This document shows, in pieces, positions 1 to 7,741 of a stretch of DNA of 37,810 nucleotides. Source of the DNA: a virus; IMG/VR virus record IMGVR_UViG_3300042465_002754, positions 1 through 37,810 of that record; one strand, 5' to 3'. The position numbers and the translations under genes are program-made. The notes below the pieces were generated by a model. The model was not told where the DNA came from. It searched no databases and saw only the letters and a list, made by a program, of their open reading frames with translations. Every line of letters begins with the position of its first letter. Position 1 is the stretch's first letter.

Positions 1-127
1 AACCAGCGGGACAACACCATCGTGGTCTACAACTACCGCGAGGAGCTGGCCGAACTCCGACGCCGCTACCCCCACGCCGCGACCGTGGACGAGCCCGACG
101 CCATCGCCCGGTGGAACGCCGGCAAGA
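1..127. repeat. Left copy of 127-bp terminal direct repeat (contig closure overlap)
   Basis: Identical to 37684-37810. The repeat lies inside the helicase gene, and joining the two copies restores one uninterrupted frame. A length of exactly 127 equals a k-mer size commonly used by short-read assemblers, so this is most simply an assembly overlap showing that the molecule assembles as a circle (circular or circularly permuted DNA) rather than a biological terminal repeat. Confidence 0.9.
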
Positions 128-399
128 TCCAGCTACTGCTGATCCATCCGAAGTCGGCCGGGCACGGGCTGAACCTCCAGCACGGCGGCAACAAGATGGT
201 GTTCGTCTCGCTGCCCTGGTCGCTGGAGCTGTACGAGCAGACGGTCGGGCGGCTGCACCGCGGCGGCCAGACCAAGCCGGTCTGGGCCTACGTGTTACTA
301 AGTAACAAGACTATTGACGAGCGCATCTGGGCTGCGCTGTATGACAAGCGGGCGGTGTCGGACATTGCCTTGGACGAACTCAAAGGAACACCGGCATGA
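1..399 (+). CDS. SNF2/DEAD-like helicase, C-terminal part (gene crosses the window join)
   Basis: Codons 318-449 of a 449-aa helicase whose N-terminal part is at 36733-37810; the frame runs through the 127-bp repeat shared by the two window ends. It holds the second RecA-like domain: a motif V-like GHGLNLQ and motif VI QTVGRLHRGGQ (about residues 397-407), the arginine-finger region typical of superfamily 2 SNF2-type phage helicases. The stop overlaps the next start (ATGA at 396-399), so the two are translationally coupled. The role is ATP-driven duplex or branch remodelling in replication or recombination, inferred from family and from the VRR-NUC nuclease gene just upstream on the circle. 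The split is a linearisation effect, not a broken gene. Confidence 0.9.
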   Translation, partial: NQRDNTIVVYNYREELAELRRRYPHAATVDEPDAIARWNAGKIQLLLIHPKSAGHGLNLQHGGNKMVFVSLPWSLELYEQTVGRLHRGGQTKPVWAYVLLSNKTIDERIWAALYDKRAVSDIALDELKGTPA

Positions 400-584
400 A
401 CTGGCGTGAACTGAACGCCCGACTGGGTAGCCTGCGCGAAGACGAACTGGAGGGCATGATCCAGGCGGAACTGCGGGGTGAGCGTCGGCCCACCCTTCTG
501 ATCCGTATGCACCAGCGGTTCACCGTCCTGCGGAACCTCCGCGAGCGGCGCGAGATCTTGAACGTGGCAACCTCGCCGCGTTAG
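396..584 (+). CDS. Small hypothetical protein, 62 aa, coupled to helicase
   Basis: Starts inside the helicase stop (ATGA), so expression is probably coupled. The product is highly charged and helical-looking, with ELNARLGSLREDEL at the N-terminus and an Arg-rich LRNLRERREIL segment at residues 46-56. There is no recognisable domain and no membrane segment. It ends the rightward replication/recombination operon and converges with the 323-aa late gene, overlapping it by 4 bases. No terminator hairpin is apparent between the two. I do not recognise its function; position suggests an accessory to the helicase. Confidence 0.65.
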   Translation: MNWRELNARLGSLREDELEGMIQAELRGERRPTLLIRMHQRFTVLRNLRERREILNVATSPR

Positions 585-1552
585 CGAGATATGCCGTATA
601 TGCGGTCGTAGACTGGATGCTCTACGCCTCGCACGCTGATGCGCCCCACCTCTTGGCCTAGCTCGATGTCGCCGCGCGTAGTGGGGCGCAATCTGGGTTC
701 TGATTTTGCGTGTGGATACCGTGTCATTTGGACCGGCCCTTCAAAGTCAGTCCCTAGCGAATAGTAGTGCTTGTTGCCGTGCGTTACGGAAACAAGCGTA
801 GGGTAGTTTTCAGCGTTAGGCGGGGGGTCGCCTACCCAGTTCCAGCCGGCGCTGCGCCGGAAAAGATTTGTGCGGATAATCCCGCCCGTACTCGGCGCCT
901 CGGCCACGTCCGGAGAAGTCAAAAACACCGGGCGGCCATTCGCGTCGATCTCAATGCGCGCCCCGGCACGGGTCTGCCCCGTAATGTCTTGCCCGGTAAA
1001 AGTTCCGGTGTTCGGGTCTCTCACCGGGTTTTCAAGATACCGGCCGCCTAGCACCTGTTCCCCCTCGGGCATCATGCGCTGCGGTTGCGGAAACACGGAC
1101 CTAAAGCGGTCTGTGATCGACAGCCCGCGCAAAGCATCCTGCGCCCGCTTAACCACAGAAGCCTCCGCTTCGCTTGGTTCCATGCCCATCATAGCGCCTG
1201 CGGCGCCCAGCGCGGCGCGTCCTGCTCGCGGCGCAACGCGGCCGATAGGCCCTGCTGCGGACAGGACCACATCAGACGCCGTCTGCGGCACCAGCAAGTC
1301 TACGACGCCCGTCGTCATGCCGGCTCGCCCTGCAATGCGGTCGGCGCGCATGGCCGCCATTTCCGGGCTGACGCCCTGGCTAATTTGGTAATCGTACACT
1401 TGCTGGCGAACACGACCCGGCGTTTCCATAAACGCCCTATACGCATCGCTCGCTCCACGCCCAGCGCCGCTTAAAAACCGCGTGAACGCATTGGTGGGCT
1501 GACCGTAATCGGTATCTGGCGCCACACCCAACATTGCATTTCGCCGGTCCAT
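581..1552 (-). CDS. Putative virion-associated protein, 323 aa, last gene of late operon
   Basis: The start ATG at 1552 follows AGGGGAC by about 5 bases. The N-terminal half is Ala/Gly/Arg-rich, with ARFSGAGRG-like composition (residues 25-40) and a low-complexity stretch at about 95-125, as in podovirus internal or ejected proteins. The C-terminal half (about 185-323) looks like a compact domain, with repeated NPVRDPNTGTFTG-type turns and a final segment rich in aromatic and basic residues (YYSLGTDFEG, then a VRGVEHPVYDRIYG ending). I do not recognise the domain. It lies downstream of the endolysin, outside the usual ejection-protein cluster, and is the last product of the late transcript. 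It could be an injected effector or a structural protein. Confidence 0.7.
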   Translation of the reverse strand: MDRRNAMLGVAPDTDYGQPTNAFTRFLSGAGRGASDAYRAFMETPGRVRQQVYDYQISQGVSPEMAAMRADRIAGRAGMTTGVVDLLVPQTASDVVLSAAGPIGRVAPRAGRAALGAAGAMMGMEPSEAEASVVKRAQDALRGLSITDRFRSVFPQPQRMMPEGEQVLGGRYLENPVRDPNTGTFTGQDITGQTRAGARIEIDANGRPVFLTSPDVAEAPSTGGIIRTNLFRRSAGWNWVGDPPPNAENYPTLVSVTHGNKHYYSLGTDFEGPVQMTRYPHAKSEPRLRPTTRGDIELGQEVGRISVRGVEHPVYDRIYGISR

Positions 1553-1562
1553 AGCGCGTCCC

Positions 1563-2174
1563 CTACGTCAGAAGTCCGAGCGCCGTAGCGTAGCGCGACC
1601 GCACGTCGTCGATGCCGATGAGGCCGCCGTTGATCCGCTGGCGGCAGCGGTCAACGGCGCCTGCGTCAGCCAGGTCGTTGCAGTTGTTGGCGTGCCAGAA
1701 GATCGCGGCGCTCTCGGCCGCGCCTTCGCGCGTCTCCAGCCACTCGGGCAGGTCGTCCACCGGCATACCCATGATCTCGGCTAGGCTCTCATAATTGTAC
1801 CGACCCGTGGTCTGCATCAGACCACGGCCGATGAAGCGCCAGCCGTCGCCAGGGTTCTTGTTCCCCATGCGCCCGCCGTAGGCGGCCTCGGCAATCGCCT
1901 TCTCGTCAGCGGGGCGCGACACGGTGCGGCCCACCTCGGCGGCGTACTCCGGCGTGAAGTACTTCGGCCATTGCTTCACCAGGGCTTCGGGGCGGTAGTT
2001 GAGGCTCTCCCGCAGCTTCCGGCCGCCCGCCGTCTCATGTCCGGTGTTGGCCAAGAACATCGCCACCCGCTTCGACGTGTTGATCTCGCGTCGGGCGCAG
2101 GCCGCCTCCAGCACCGCCGCCCACTCGGCGGGGTCGGCCCAGTTCAGTCCCTGCATCAGCTTGGCGGTAATCAC
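1563..2174 (-). CDS. Endolysin, glycoside hydrolase family 19 (chitinase-like muramidase), 203 aa
   Basis: Hydrolyses host peptidoglycan at lysis. GH19 signatures are visible: GHETAGG at residues 45-51 with the likely catalytic Glu47, and the second conserved block NKNPGDGWRFIGRGLMQTTG around residues 105-124 leading into RYNY. The length is usual for phage GH19 endolysins. There is no signal peptide or transmembrane segment, so export should depend on the neighbouring holin. The start is GTG at 2174, overlapping the holin stop (GTGA), which makes the pair translationally coupled. The gene ends in TAG shortly before the 323-aa gene. Confidence 0.92.
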   Translation of the reverse strand: MITAKLMQGLNWADPAEWAAVLEAACARREINTSKRVAMFLANTGHETAGGRKLRESLNYRPEALVKQWPKYFTPEYAAEVGRTVSRPADEKAIAEAAYGGRMGNKNPGDGWRFIGRGLMQTTGRYNYESLAEIMGMPVDDLPEWLETREGAAESAAIFWHANNCNDLADAGAVDRCRQRINGGLIGIDDVRSRYATALGLLT

Positions 2175-2686
2175 TTGCGAACCATCCTGCTCATCGCTTC
2201 GCTCTTTTCCTTACTGCCGGCGCTGCTCCCAAAGTAGTAGGAAACGATGCCGCCCCAAGCGGTGCCCAGCGTGCCGAGCATGACCAGCAGCGCCTCGCCG
2301 CCTTGCGTGGGCAGGCCGTAGGCAATCATGTAGCCCAACACCCCGAAGAAGCCGAGCGTGACCGCGCCCGCCAGGGCCTTGGGCGTCCAGTCGCCGGTCT
2401 TCACCTCGCGTTCGCGGGCGCTGCTGCGGTCGGCGGCGTCGATGCGCTGAAGGTCGATCTCCAGCTCGCGCATCCGCACGGCGAAGTCCTGTTCGGCTTT
2501 CTTCAGCGCCAGCAGTTGATCCGGCGACGCCTTCGCCGCCGCGTCGATCAACTCGTCTTCGGTCCCGTCGGGCTTGCCCAGCAGGGCCTCGGAGATGGCC
2601 CGCGTGGCCATGCCAGCGAGCGGGCCGCCGACGGCCGTGGCGATGGAGGGGGCGACCGTGCGGACGAGGTTCAGAAGCTGGTCCAT
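2171..2686 (-). CDS. Holin, GTA_holin_3TM-like family, 171 aa
   Basis: Membrane protein thought to open the inner membrane so the endolysin can reach the wall. It has an N-terminal hydrophobic/amphipathic region (residues 5-37), a charged helical middle (about 50-110), then two clear hydrophobic segments, AGAVTLGFFGVLGYMIAYG and LLVMLGTLGTAWGGIVSYYF, followed by a basic tail SSAGSKEKSEAMSRMVRK. This matches the 3TM holin family seen in gene transfer agents and many proteobacterial phages. The ATG at 2686 shares a base with the upstream stop (TGATG). The frame is open further upstream, but that overlaps the 155-aa gene and is rejected. Confidence 0.85.
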   Translation of the reverse strand: MDQLLNLVRTVAPSIATAVGGPLAGMATRAISEALLGKPDGTEDELIDAAAKASPDQLLALKKAEQDFAVRMRELEIDLQRIDAADRSSAREREVKTGDWTPKALAGAVTLGFFGVLGYMIAYGLPTQGGEALLVMLGTLGTAWGGIVSYYFGSSAGSKEKSEAMSRMVRK

Positions 2687-3153
2687 CAGTCGCGCTCCAG
2701 CGTGAAGGAGAGGTTCGGATGTCGCGGGTAGGTGACGGTGCGCTCGCCCTCCGGGCACTTGTAGCGGATCGTGGCGAGTAGCGTGGCGCGGCCGGGGTGG
2801 ACCGGAGACTTGTCGGAGATCTCAAGCATATAGGTGAAGGTGTCGATCTCGGGGCCAGCCGGGCCGGTGAAGCGCGTCATGCTGGGCGTCGCCTCATGAA
2901 TGAGGCCGGATGCGTCCCTGACGGTGACGTTAAAACCTTCGACGGAGCAGTCGTCGCGGCGCTTGACGCGGGCCACGGTCACGGTGACGGGCTGGCCGAT
3001 CTTCGCATCCGCGATGCGGAAGTGTTCCGGCGCCCAAGAGATGATCTCGTTTTTGAACCAGCCGAACTTCTCGCCGGCGGTGTAACCGCCCACGGCCAGC
3101 GCAAAGGTGGCCGTGGCAAGCTGGACAACGGGCGTCAGCTTCGGCAGTTCCAT
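2686..3153 (-). CDS. Membrane-anchored periplasmic protein in lysis cluster, 155 aa
   Basis: A short N-terminus is followed by one hydrophobic segment (VVQLATATFALAVGGYTAG, residues 8-26). The remaining part is predicted soluble, beta-rich and charged, with two cysteines that could form a disulfide. The topology suggests an inner-membrane anchor with a periplasmic domain. The start ATG at 3153 overlaps the preceding stop. The gene sits between a small membrane coiled-coil protein and the holin, so a lysis role (spanin-like or holin modulation) is plausible, but no lipobox or nested Rz1-type frame was found. Function not recognised. Confidence 0.75.
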   Translation of the reverse strand: MELPKLTPVVQLATATFALAVGGYTAGEKFGWFKNEIISWAPEHFRIADAKIGQPVTVTVARVKRRDDCSVEGFNVTVRDASGLIHEATPSMTRFTGPAGPEIDTFTYMLEISDKSPVHPGRATLLATIRYKCPEGERTVTYPRHPNLSFTLERD

Positions 3154-3383
3154 CACTTGTCTGCCTTGCGTTCCAGGCGGTCGAAGATGGCTTTCACCAT
3201 CGACTTGATGTCCTGGATGTCTGCCCGATAGTCGTCCTTGCTGACGTACTTCGTGTGCATTGCCCGCTCCAGATCTTTCACGTCGTCTTGCAGCAGGCGG
3301 ATCGAGTCCCACACAACCTTCAGCATCCAACCCATTGCCGTGCCAGCCACGCCGACGATGATGTTTACGAGATCCTGCGACAT
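3153..3383 (-). CDS. Small membrane-anchored coiled-coil protein, 76 aa
   Basis: One N-terminal membrane segment (LVNIIVGVAGTAMGWMLKVV, residues 5-24) is followed by a highly charged helix with heptad-like spacing (IRLLQDDVKDLERAM, then DIQDIKSMVKAIFDRLERK). The start is taken at ATG 3383, which has AAGGG about 9 bases upstream; an in-frame TTG at 3392 is less likely. Proteins of this shape are common in phage lysis regions as holin-like or i-spanin-like components. It is the first of four overlapping genes ending with the endolysin. Exact role unproven. Confidence 0.72.
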   Translation of the reverse strand: MSQDLVNIIVGVAGTAMGWMLKVVWDSIRLLQDDVKDLERAMHTKYVSKDDYRADIQDIKSMVKAIFDRLERKADK

Positions 3384-3395
3384 AGGCGGCAACCC

Positions 3396-5435
3396 TTAGC
3401 GAGCCATGGCGTTGAACGGATTTTCGTAGGGCGACATCGCGTTCGTCGCCTGCGGAATGATACGCAGCGCCGGGTTCCGAAGCGCCTCTGCCGTAGCTTC
3501 GAACGGCGCGCGGGTAGCGCCGACGACGCGGGCTTGGTTCATCTCGCGGCGCATCGCACGCTCCAGAGCGTTCGCCGTCGCCTGCGGGTCCATGAGGTCC
3601 GTGGCGATCTTGATGGCGAGTTCCTGGTTAATCTTGCCTTCCAACTTGGACATGATGGTGTTGGCAATCGTGGCAACGCGGTTGAGGAAGTTTAGCCGCG
3701 GCGCCCCGGTGGCTTCCGTCACCACGGCCTCAATGTTGGGCACGCCCGTCCGCGCTTGGCGGGCCAGCTTGTTCGCCTGTTCCTCCCGCGCGATGTCGCG
3801 GCGGATACCGTCCACGATCCGCATCTGGTCGGGCGTCAGCACTTCGGACAACTGCGAGAAGCGCGCCTCACCTGTCGCGCGGCGAAGCGTCGTCGGCGCC
3901 TCCTGGATGCCGCTGGCAAACATGGCACCGCGCGTCGCCTCGCCCGTCACCGGCTGCGTCAGGCGGTTCTCCAGCACCCGCGCGACCCGCATCTGGTCAA
4001 TGGGGCCGCTGGCCGCTTGGAACGTCTCGCGGGCCGTCCGATAAGCGTCCGACCGGCTATCAATCCATCGGAGCAACTCTTTGCGGGTGTTAATGATGGC
4101 GTTGCGTTCCGCCTTACCCAGACCCGAGGCGTTGTCTGCAATGAGATCGTCAATGCCACGCTTGACGTATTGCAGATCCTGCACGCTGTAGGCGGCCGGC
4201 GGTGCGGGGGGTGTTGGAGGCGCCGGCACGGGGCGCCCTTGCGCGTCCAGTAGCCCGCTGGGCGCCGAAGGCGCAGGGGGCTCCGGCGGGCGCATCGAGA
4301 AGGGCCGGTTTTCTTCGGCGGCAATCCTCGCAGCTCGCTGAACAGCCTGTTCCATAGACGGCCGCGACAGCAGACTTTCGATAGTCGTGTCGGTAGGCAG
4401 AACATCACGTTCGGCGCGGGTGAACAGCGGGCCGGTCTGCGCGGCGCGAGCCTCTTGCGCTGCCTCCAGCGCCCCGCCACGGGCCGGCATGACGCCGGTC
4501 GGCGTAACGTCGGGCGCTGCTGCAAGGCGAGCCCGCGCTTCCTGGGCCGGCGCTCCGCTAACTTCTCGCATGGCCGACAGGCGGGCGCGGGCCTGCTCTG
4601 CGGCGCGAGCGGCGGCTTCGGACGGCAGCACTCGTTCGCCGGATCGCGCGAACGCCGTGAACTCTGCCGAGCCGGTCGGCGCGACGATCTGCGACGGCAG
4701 CGGGCGAGAGCCAGGCACGATCTCGGCCTGCGGGCTGCGAAGGGCCTCAACGATCTGAGGACCGCGTCCGGCCGCCGCTTCAATGTACGCTGCGGCCTCC
4801 GGGTCCGTCGCGCGGTAGCCACGCTCAACGACCGTACCTGCGCCGCGCCCGGCCAGCGCAATCGGCGCGATGATCGGCGTCAGCGGGTTAGTGACAGCCT
4901 CTGCTGTCCGAAGCACGCCGGCCGTACCTGTCGCGCCTGCGCGGCCAGCCGCCATGGCGCCGCCACCGAACAGCGTGGACACGTCCGCGAGAAAGCCGAC
5001 GGGATCTTCGGCCACCTTGTCACGAAGGCCCTCAATAGACCCGTAGTTGCGGGCGTACTCGCCGCCGACGGCGCTGGCGAGTTCGCTGATGCGCTGCGTC
5101 GTGGCCGGGTTGTCGAGCCGGTCGATGGCTTCAAACACCCCCGTCGGCAGCACTCGCCGAGCGCCCGCCCGCAGACCACCCGCCGCTAGATCGGCCAAGT
5201 TCTGCGCGGTTTGAACCGGGCTGGTGATGGCCTCAACGATGCCGCCGTAAAACTGCGCGGCGCTGCGGGGGAGGTTCTGACGGATGTCGGCGGGGACGTC
5301 CGACCATGTGCGGCGCTGCCCCGGCATACCTTCGGCGGCGGGCGCTGTATCCAGCGCGAACCCCGGCGGCAGAGCAGCGGAGGGAGCGGCGGGAGGTTCG
5401 TCCAGCGTGAAGCCAGGAGGAAGCGCGCCGCTCAT
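3396..5435 (-). CDS. Large internal virion / DNA ejection protein, 679 aa
   Basis: Probable capsid-internal protein injected with DNA, analogous in position to P22 gp16/gp20. The N-terminus has two copies of an LPPGF-x-LD motif (residues 5-12 and 22-29), then an Ala/Arg/Gly-rich region with repeated hydrophobic helices (about 60-200), a Pro-rich linker (about 385-415) and a charged C-terminal helical part. The start chosen is ATG 5435, overlapping the stop of the upstream ejection gene (ATGA); a GTG at 5450 is possible. No enzymatic motif is visible. Long plus-strand frames opposite it are GC-driven shadows. Confidence 0.8.
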   Translation of the reverse strand: MSGALPPGFTLDEPPAAPSAALPPGFALDTAPAAEGMPGQRRTWSDVPADIRQNLPRSAAQFYGGIVEAITSPVQTAQNLADLAAGGLRAGARRVLPTGVFEAIDRLDNPATTQRISELASAVGGEYARNYGSIEGLRDKVAEDPVGFLADVSTLFGGGAMAAGRAGATGTAGVLRTAEAVTNPLTPIIAPIALAGRGAGTVVERGYRATDPEAAAYIEAAAGRGPQIVEALRSPQAEIVPGSRPLPSQIVAPTGSAEFTAFARSGERVLPSEAAARAAEQARARLSAMREVSGAPAQEARARLAAAPDVTPTGVMPARGGALEAAQEARAAQTGPLFTRAERDVLPTDTTIESLLSRPSMEQAVQRAARIAAEENRPFSMRPPEPPAPSAPSGLLDAQGRPVPAPPTPPAPPAAYSVQDLQYVKRGIDDLIADNASGLGKAERNAIINTRKELLRWIDSRSDAYRTARETFQAASGPIDQMRVARVLENRLTQPVTGEATRGAMFASGIQEAPTTLRRATGEARFSQLSEVLTPDQMRIVDGIRRDIAREEQANKLARQARTGVPNIEAVVTEATGAPRLNFLNRVATIANTIMSKLEGKINQELAIKIATDLMDPQATANALERAMRREMNQARVVGATRAPFEATAEALRNPALRIIPQATNAMSPYENPFNAMAR

Positions 5436-6919
5436 CGCATAGGCACCCACTGACCGTTTTTAAACTCAATGCGCTGGCCGTTCGGCCCCGTGGCCGTCTG
5501 ACCTTCGCGGAACGCTGTTGGAGTTTGCGTCTGTCCGGTGCGCGCCGGTTGGGCGCCCGGTGCGGGCGTCGCCGCTCCACCGCTAACGCCAAACTGATCT
5601 CGGCGGGCTTCCATAAGACGGATGATCTCACGGGCGGCGGCCAACCGCGTCTCATTCGGGATCGTCGGATCGGCCAGACGACCCGCGGCCTCTTGGTAAG
5701 ACCGAGTGTCGCGGTCAGACTGCGGGCCTTCAAAACGCGGCACCAGCTTCAGCACGATGTCCGCAATTGGCGCCAGCGCCGCCGCAGCCTGGCTGCTGCG
5801 GGAGGAGACACCTACGAACTCACCTGCGATATCCAGCAGGCGGCCGACGCCGCTGCCCGTCGAACGCTCAAGCAGACCACCTGGCTGGGAGATGCGGCGC
5901 AGCTCCGCAACACCCCGTTCAAGCTGGGCCGCTTCTTCGCGGCGAGTAGCGGCCGAGCGAGCCTCTAGGCGCGCCGCTTCGGTCGCGCCGGCTTCGGCGC
6001 CTGCCTGCTGAACGGCCCTGGCACCCCGCGCGGCTTGCGCCTGTTCAAAAGTCGTCGGGGCGGCGGCAGCAGGGGCCGCGCCCGGACCCGCCGCAAGCGT
6101 GGCCGCCGCCGCGCTAGGCAACATCATGTTCGCAGGCGCGGGTGCGGCCGGGGCGGCGGCTTGCGGGCGGCGCAGATCGACAGGGGCCACCGCTGGCGCA
6201 GCAGTCCCGCCCGGCGCCATTTCCTGCGCGAAAGTGAACGCCCCCGAACGGGGATAGACCAACATCGGACGCCCGTCAGGGCCGGTGGCGACTTGCGGCG
6301 TCTCCGGGCGGGCGCCACTGAGATATTCAGCGCGGCCTCGCATGGCGGTCTGCCATTCGGGCGTGCCAGGCCGCACGCCAGCGTTAAGCAGCGCCCGTTC
6401 AAACTCGTTCGGTCGGCCAGCAGCGGCGCCTTCTGACGCGCGGCGGATCAGACCTTCGGCACCTTCCGCAATTCGGCGGGCGTTCTCGACTGAAAACTGC
6501 GCGGGGATGGAGCCGGCGTACTGCGGAAACCGTTCGGCCACATATGCCCGAGCAGCGCCGTACTGCTCCGGGGTTGTGGCGGCGGCAAATAGGTCGCGGC
6601 CTACCTTAAGGGCCTCGGCCTCTGCTCGCGCGTTGTACTGCCCCGTCTGAGCGCGGATGCGGGCGCCCTCTAAGTTACGCTGCTCAATCTGCTGCGCCAT
6701 CATGGGCGCGGCGCGGCGAAGCTGGCTAACGCCCTCCGGCGTGTTCAGATCAACGCCGGAGGCCATCAGACCGCGAAGCGCGTTGCGCTCCTGCGCCGTC
6801 TCCTGCGCCTCGGCCATCCGCATCCGGTTCATCTGGATGTTCTGGATCTGCCCATACACCTCCCCGATGTTGGGCATCTGGAAGGGGCGGACCTGCGTGG
6901 CGATGGAGTAGTCAACCAT
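5432..6919 (-). CDS. Internal virion / DNA ejection protein, 495 aa
   Basis: Ala/Gln/Arg-rich protein with long predicted helices at the N-terminus (IQNIQMNRMRMAEAQETAQ, residues 26-44), an Ala/Pro low-complexity middle (about 235-290), a further coiled-coil-prone stretch (about 290-345) and a short C-terminal tail ending GQRIEFKNGQWVPMR. This composition is typical of P22-type ejection proteins. The ATG at 6919 has AAGAAGGGG about 8 bases upstream. It is followed without a gap by the 679-aa protein and preceded by the gp7-like protein, matching the P22 cluster gp7-gp20-gp16 by order. Confidence 0.8.
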   Translation of the reverse strand: MVDYSIATQVRPFQMPNIGEVYGQIQNIQMNRMRMAEAQETAQERNALRGLMASGVDLNTPEGVSQLRRAAPMMAQQIEQRNLEGARIRAQTGQYNARAEAEALKVGRDLFAAATTPEQYGAARAYVAERFPQYAGSIPAQFSVENARRIAEGAEGLIRRASEGAAAGRPNEFERALLNAGVRPGTPEWQTAMRGRAEYLSGARPETPQVATGPDGRPMLVYPRSGAFTFAQEMAPGGTAAPAVAPVDLRRPQAAAPAAPAPANMMLPSAAAATLAAGPGAAPAAAAPTTFEQAQAARGARAVQQAGAEAGATEAARLEARSAATRREEAAQLERGVAELRRISQPGGLLERSTGSGVGRLLDIAGEFVGVSSRSSQAAAALAPIADIVLKLVPRFEGPQSDRDTRSYQEAAGRLADPTIPNETRLAAAREIIRLMEARRDQFGVSGGAATPAPGAQPARTGQTQTPTAFREGQTATGPNGQRIEFKNGQWVPMR

Positions 6920-6934
6920 GTGCGTCGCCCCTTC

Positions 6935-7741
6935 TTAGGTGTAGCCGAAGCCACTCATCATCGGAGAAAGACCAGGGGCCGCATAGCCACCCCCGCCGCC
7001 CGACGGGTTTAGGTAGTTGTACATCATGTAGTTCGGCACCGCCTGCGACAGCGCGCCCGTCAGGGCATTCGTGGCGCCGACGTAGCCCGAAGCGCGGGCC
7101 TGACCGGCACCCGCCAGCCCAGCGGCCTGAGCAGCTCCAGCGCCCATGTACGACCCGGCCACACCGCGGCCGACGTCGCCAGCAGCGTTCGACAGAACAT
7201 TCGTGCTGGTCTGGCCGGCGCCCATGAGGCTTTGAAGCGGGTTGAGCTGGCTGGCGCGGTTGGCTTGGTAGCGATTGAAAGCGTTCTGGTACTCTTGCGA
7301 AGCCAAATCCTGCCCAAACCGCTGGATGCCCTTAAGCGTCGCGCCGGACAACAGACCACCGCGGGCCGCTGCCGACCGCTCTAGGGCTTTCATGCCCTCG
7401 CTCATGCGGAAGCCGTAGCCGGGGTCAGCCTCATAATCGGCCATGCTGAAGTCGCGGGCATAACGGCCGTAACCTGGTTCGGTTGGTTCCCCGCCCAAAC
7501 CCAGCAGTGACAGCAGCCGGTTCTGAGCGGTCAGTCCAGCTTCGCGGAAAGGAGCCTGAAGCTCGACCTGCCGTTCAAACATCGCCCTCTGTTCTTGCGC
7601 CGCCCGTTCGGCAGCTTGAACCTGAGCGGCGGCGGCTTCGCGTGCAGCGTTGGCCTGCGTTTTGGCGGCGCGGCTAGAGCCAAGGGCGCCGGCGCCGGCA
7701 CCGATTGCGGCAGAGCCAAGAATAGCGGTTTCGATACCCAT
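6935..7741 (-). CDS. DNA transfer protein, P22 gp7-like ejection protein, 268 aa
   Basis: Minor virion protein expected to leave the capsid with the DNA and help it cross the host envelope. Recognised by the strongly conserved core of this phage family: DPGYGFRMSEGMKALERSAA (about 130-149), GGLLSGATLKGIQRFGQDLA and SQEYQNAFNRYQANRA before a Gly/Ala-rich tail. The N-terminus is a hydrophobic Ala/Gly stretch (residues 5-22) followed by a Gln/Ala coiled coil. The start ATG at 7741 overlaps the stop of the 119-aa gene. The C-terminal GGGGG run is short and unlikely to be functional. Confidence 0.86.
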   Translation of the reverse strand: MGIETAILGSAAIGAGAGALGSSRAAKTQANAAREAAAAQVQAAERAAQEQRAMFERQVELQAPFREAGLTAQNRLLSLLGLGGEPTEPGYGRYARDFSMADYEADPGYGFRMSEGMKALERSAAARGGLLSGATLKGIQRFGQDLASQEYQNAFNRYQANRASQLNPLQSLMGAGQTSTNVLSNAAGDVGRGVAGSYMGAGAAQAAGLAGAGQARASGYVGATNALTGALSQAVPNYMMYNYLNPSGGGGGYAAPGLSPMMSGFGYT

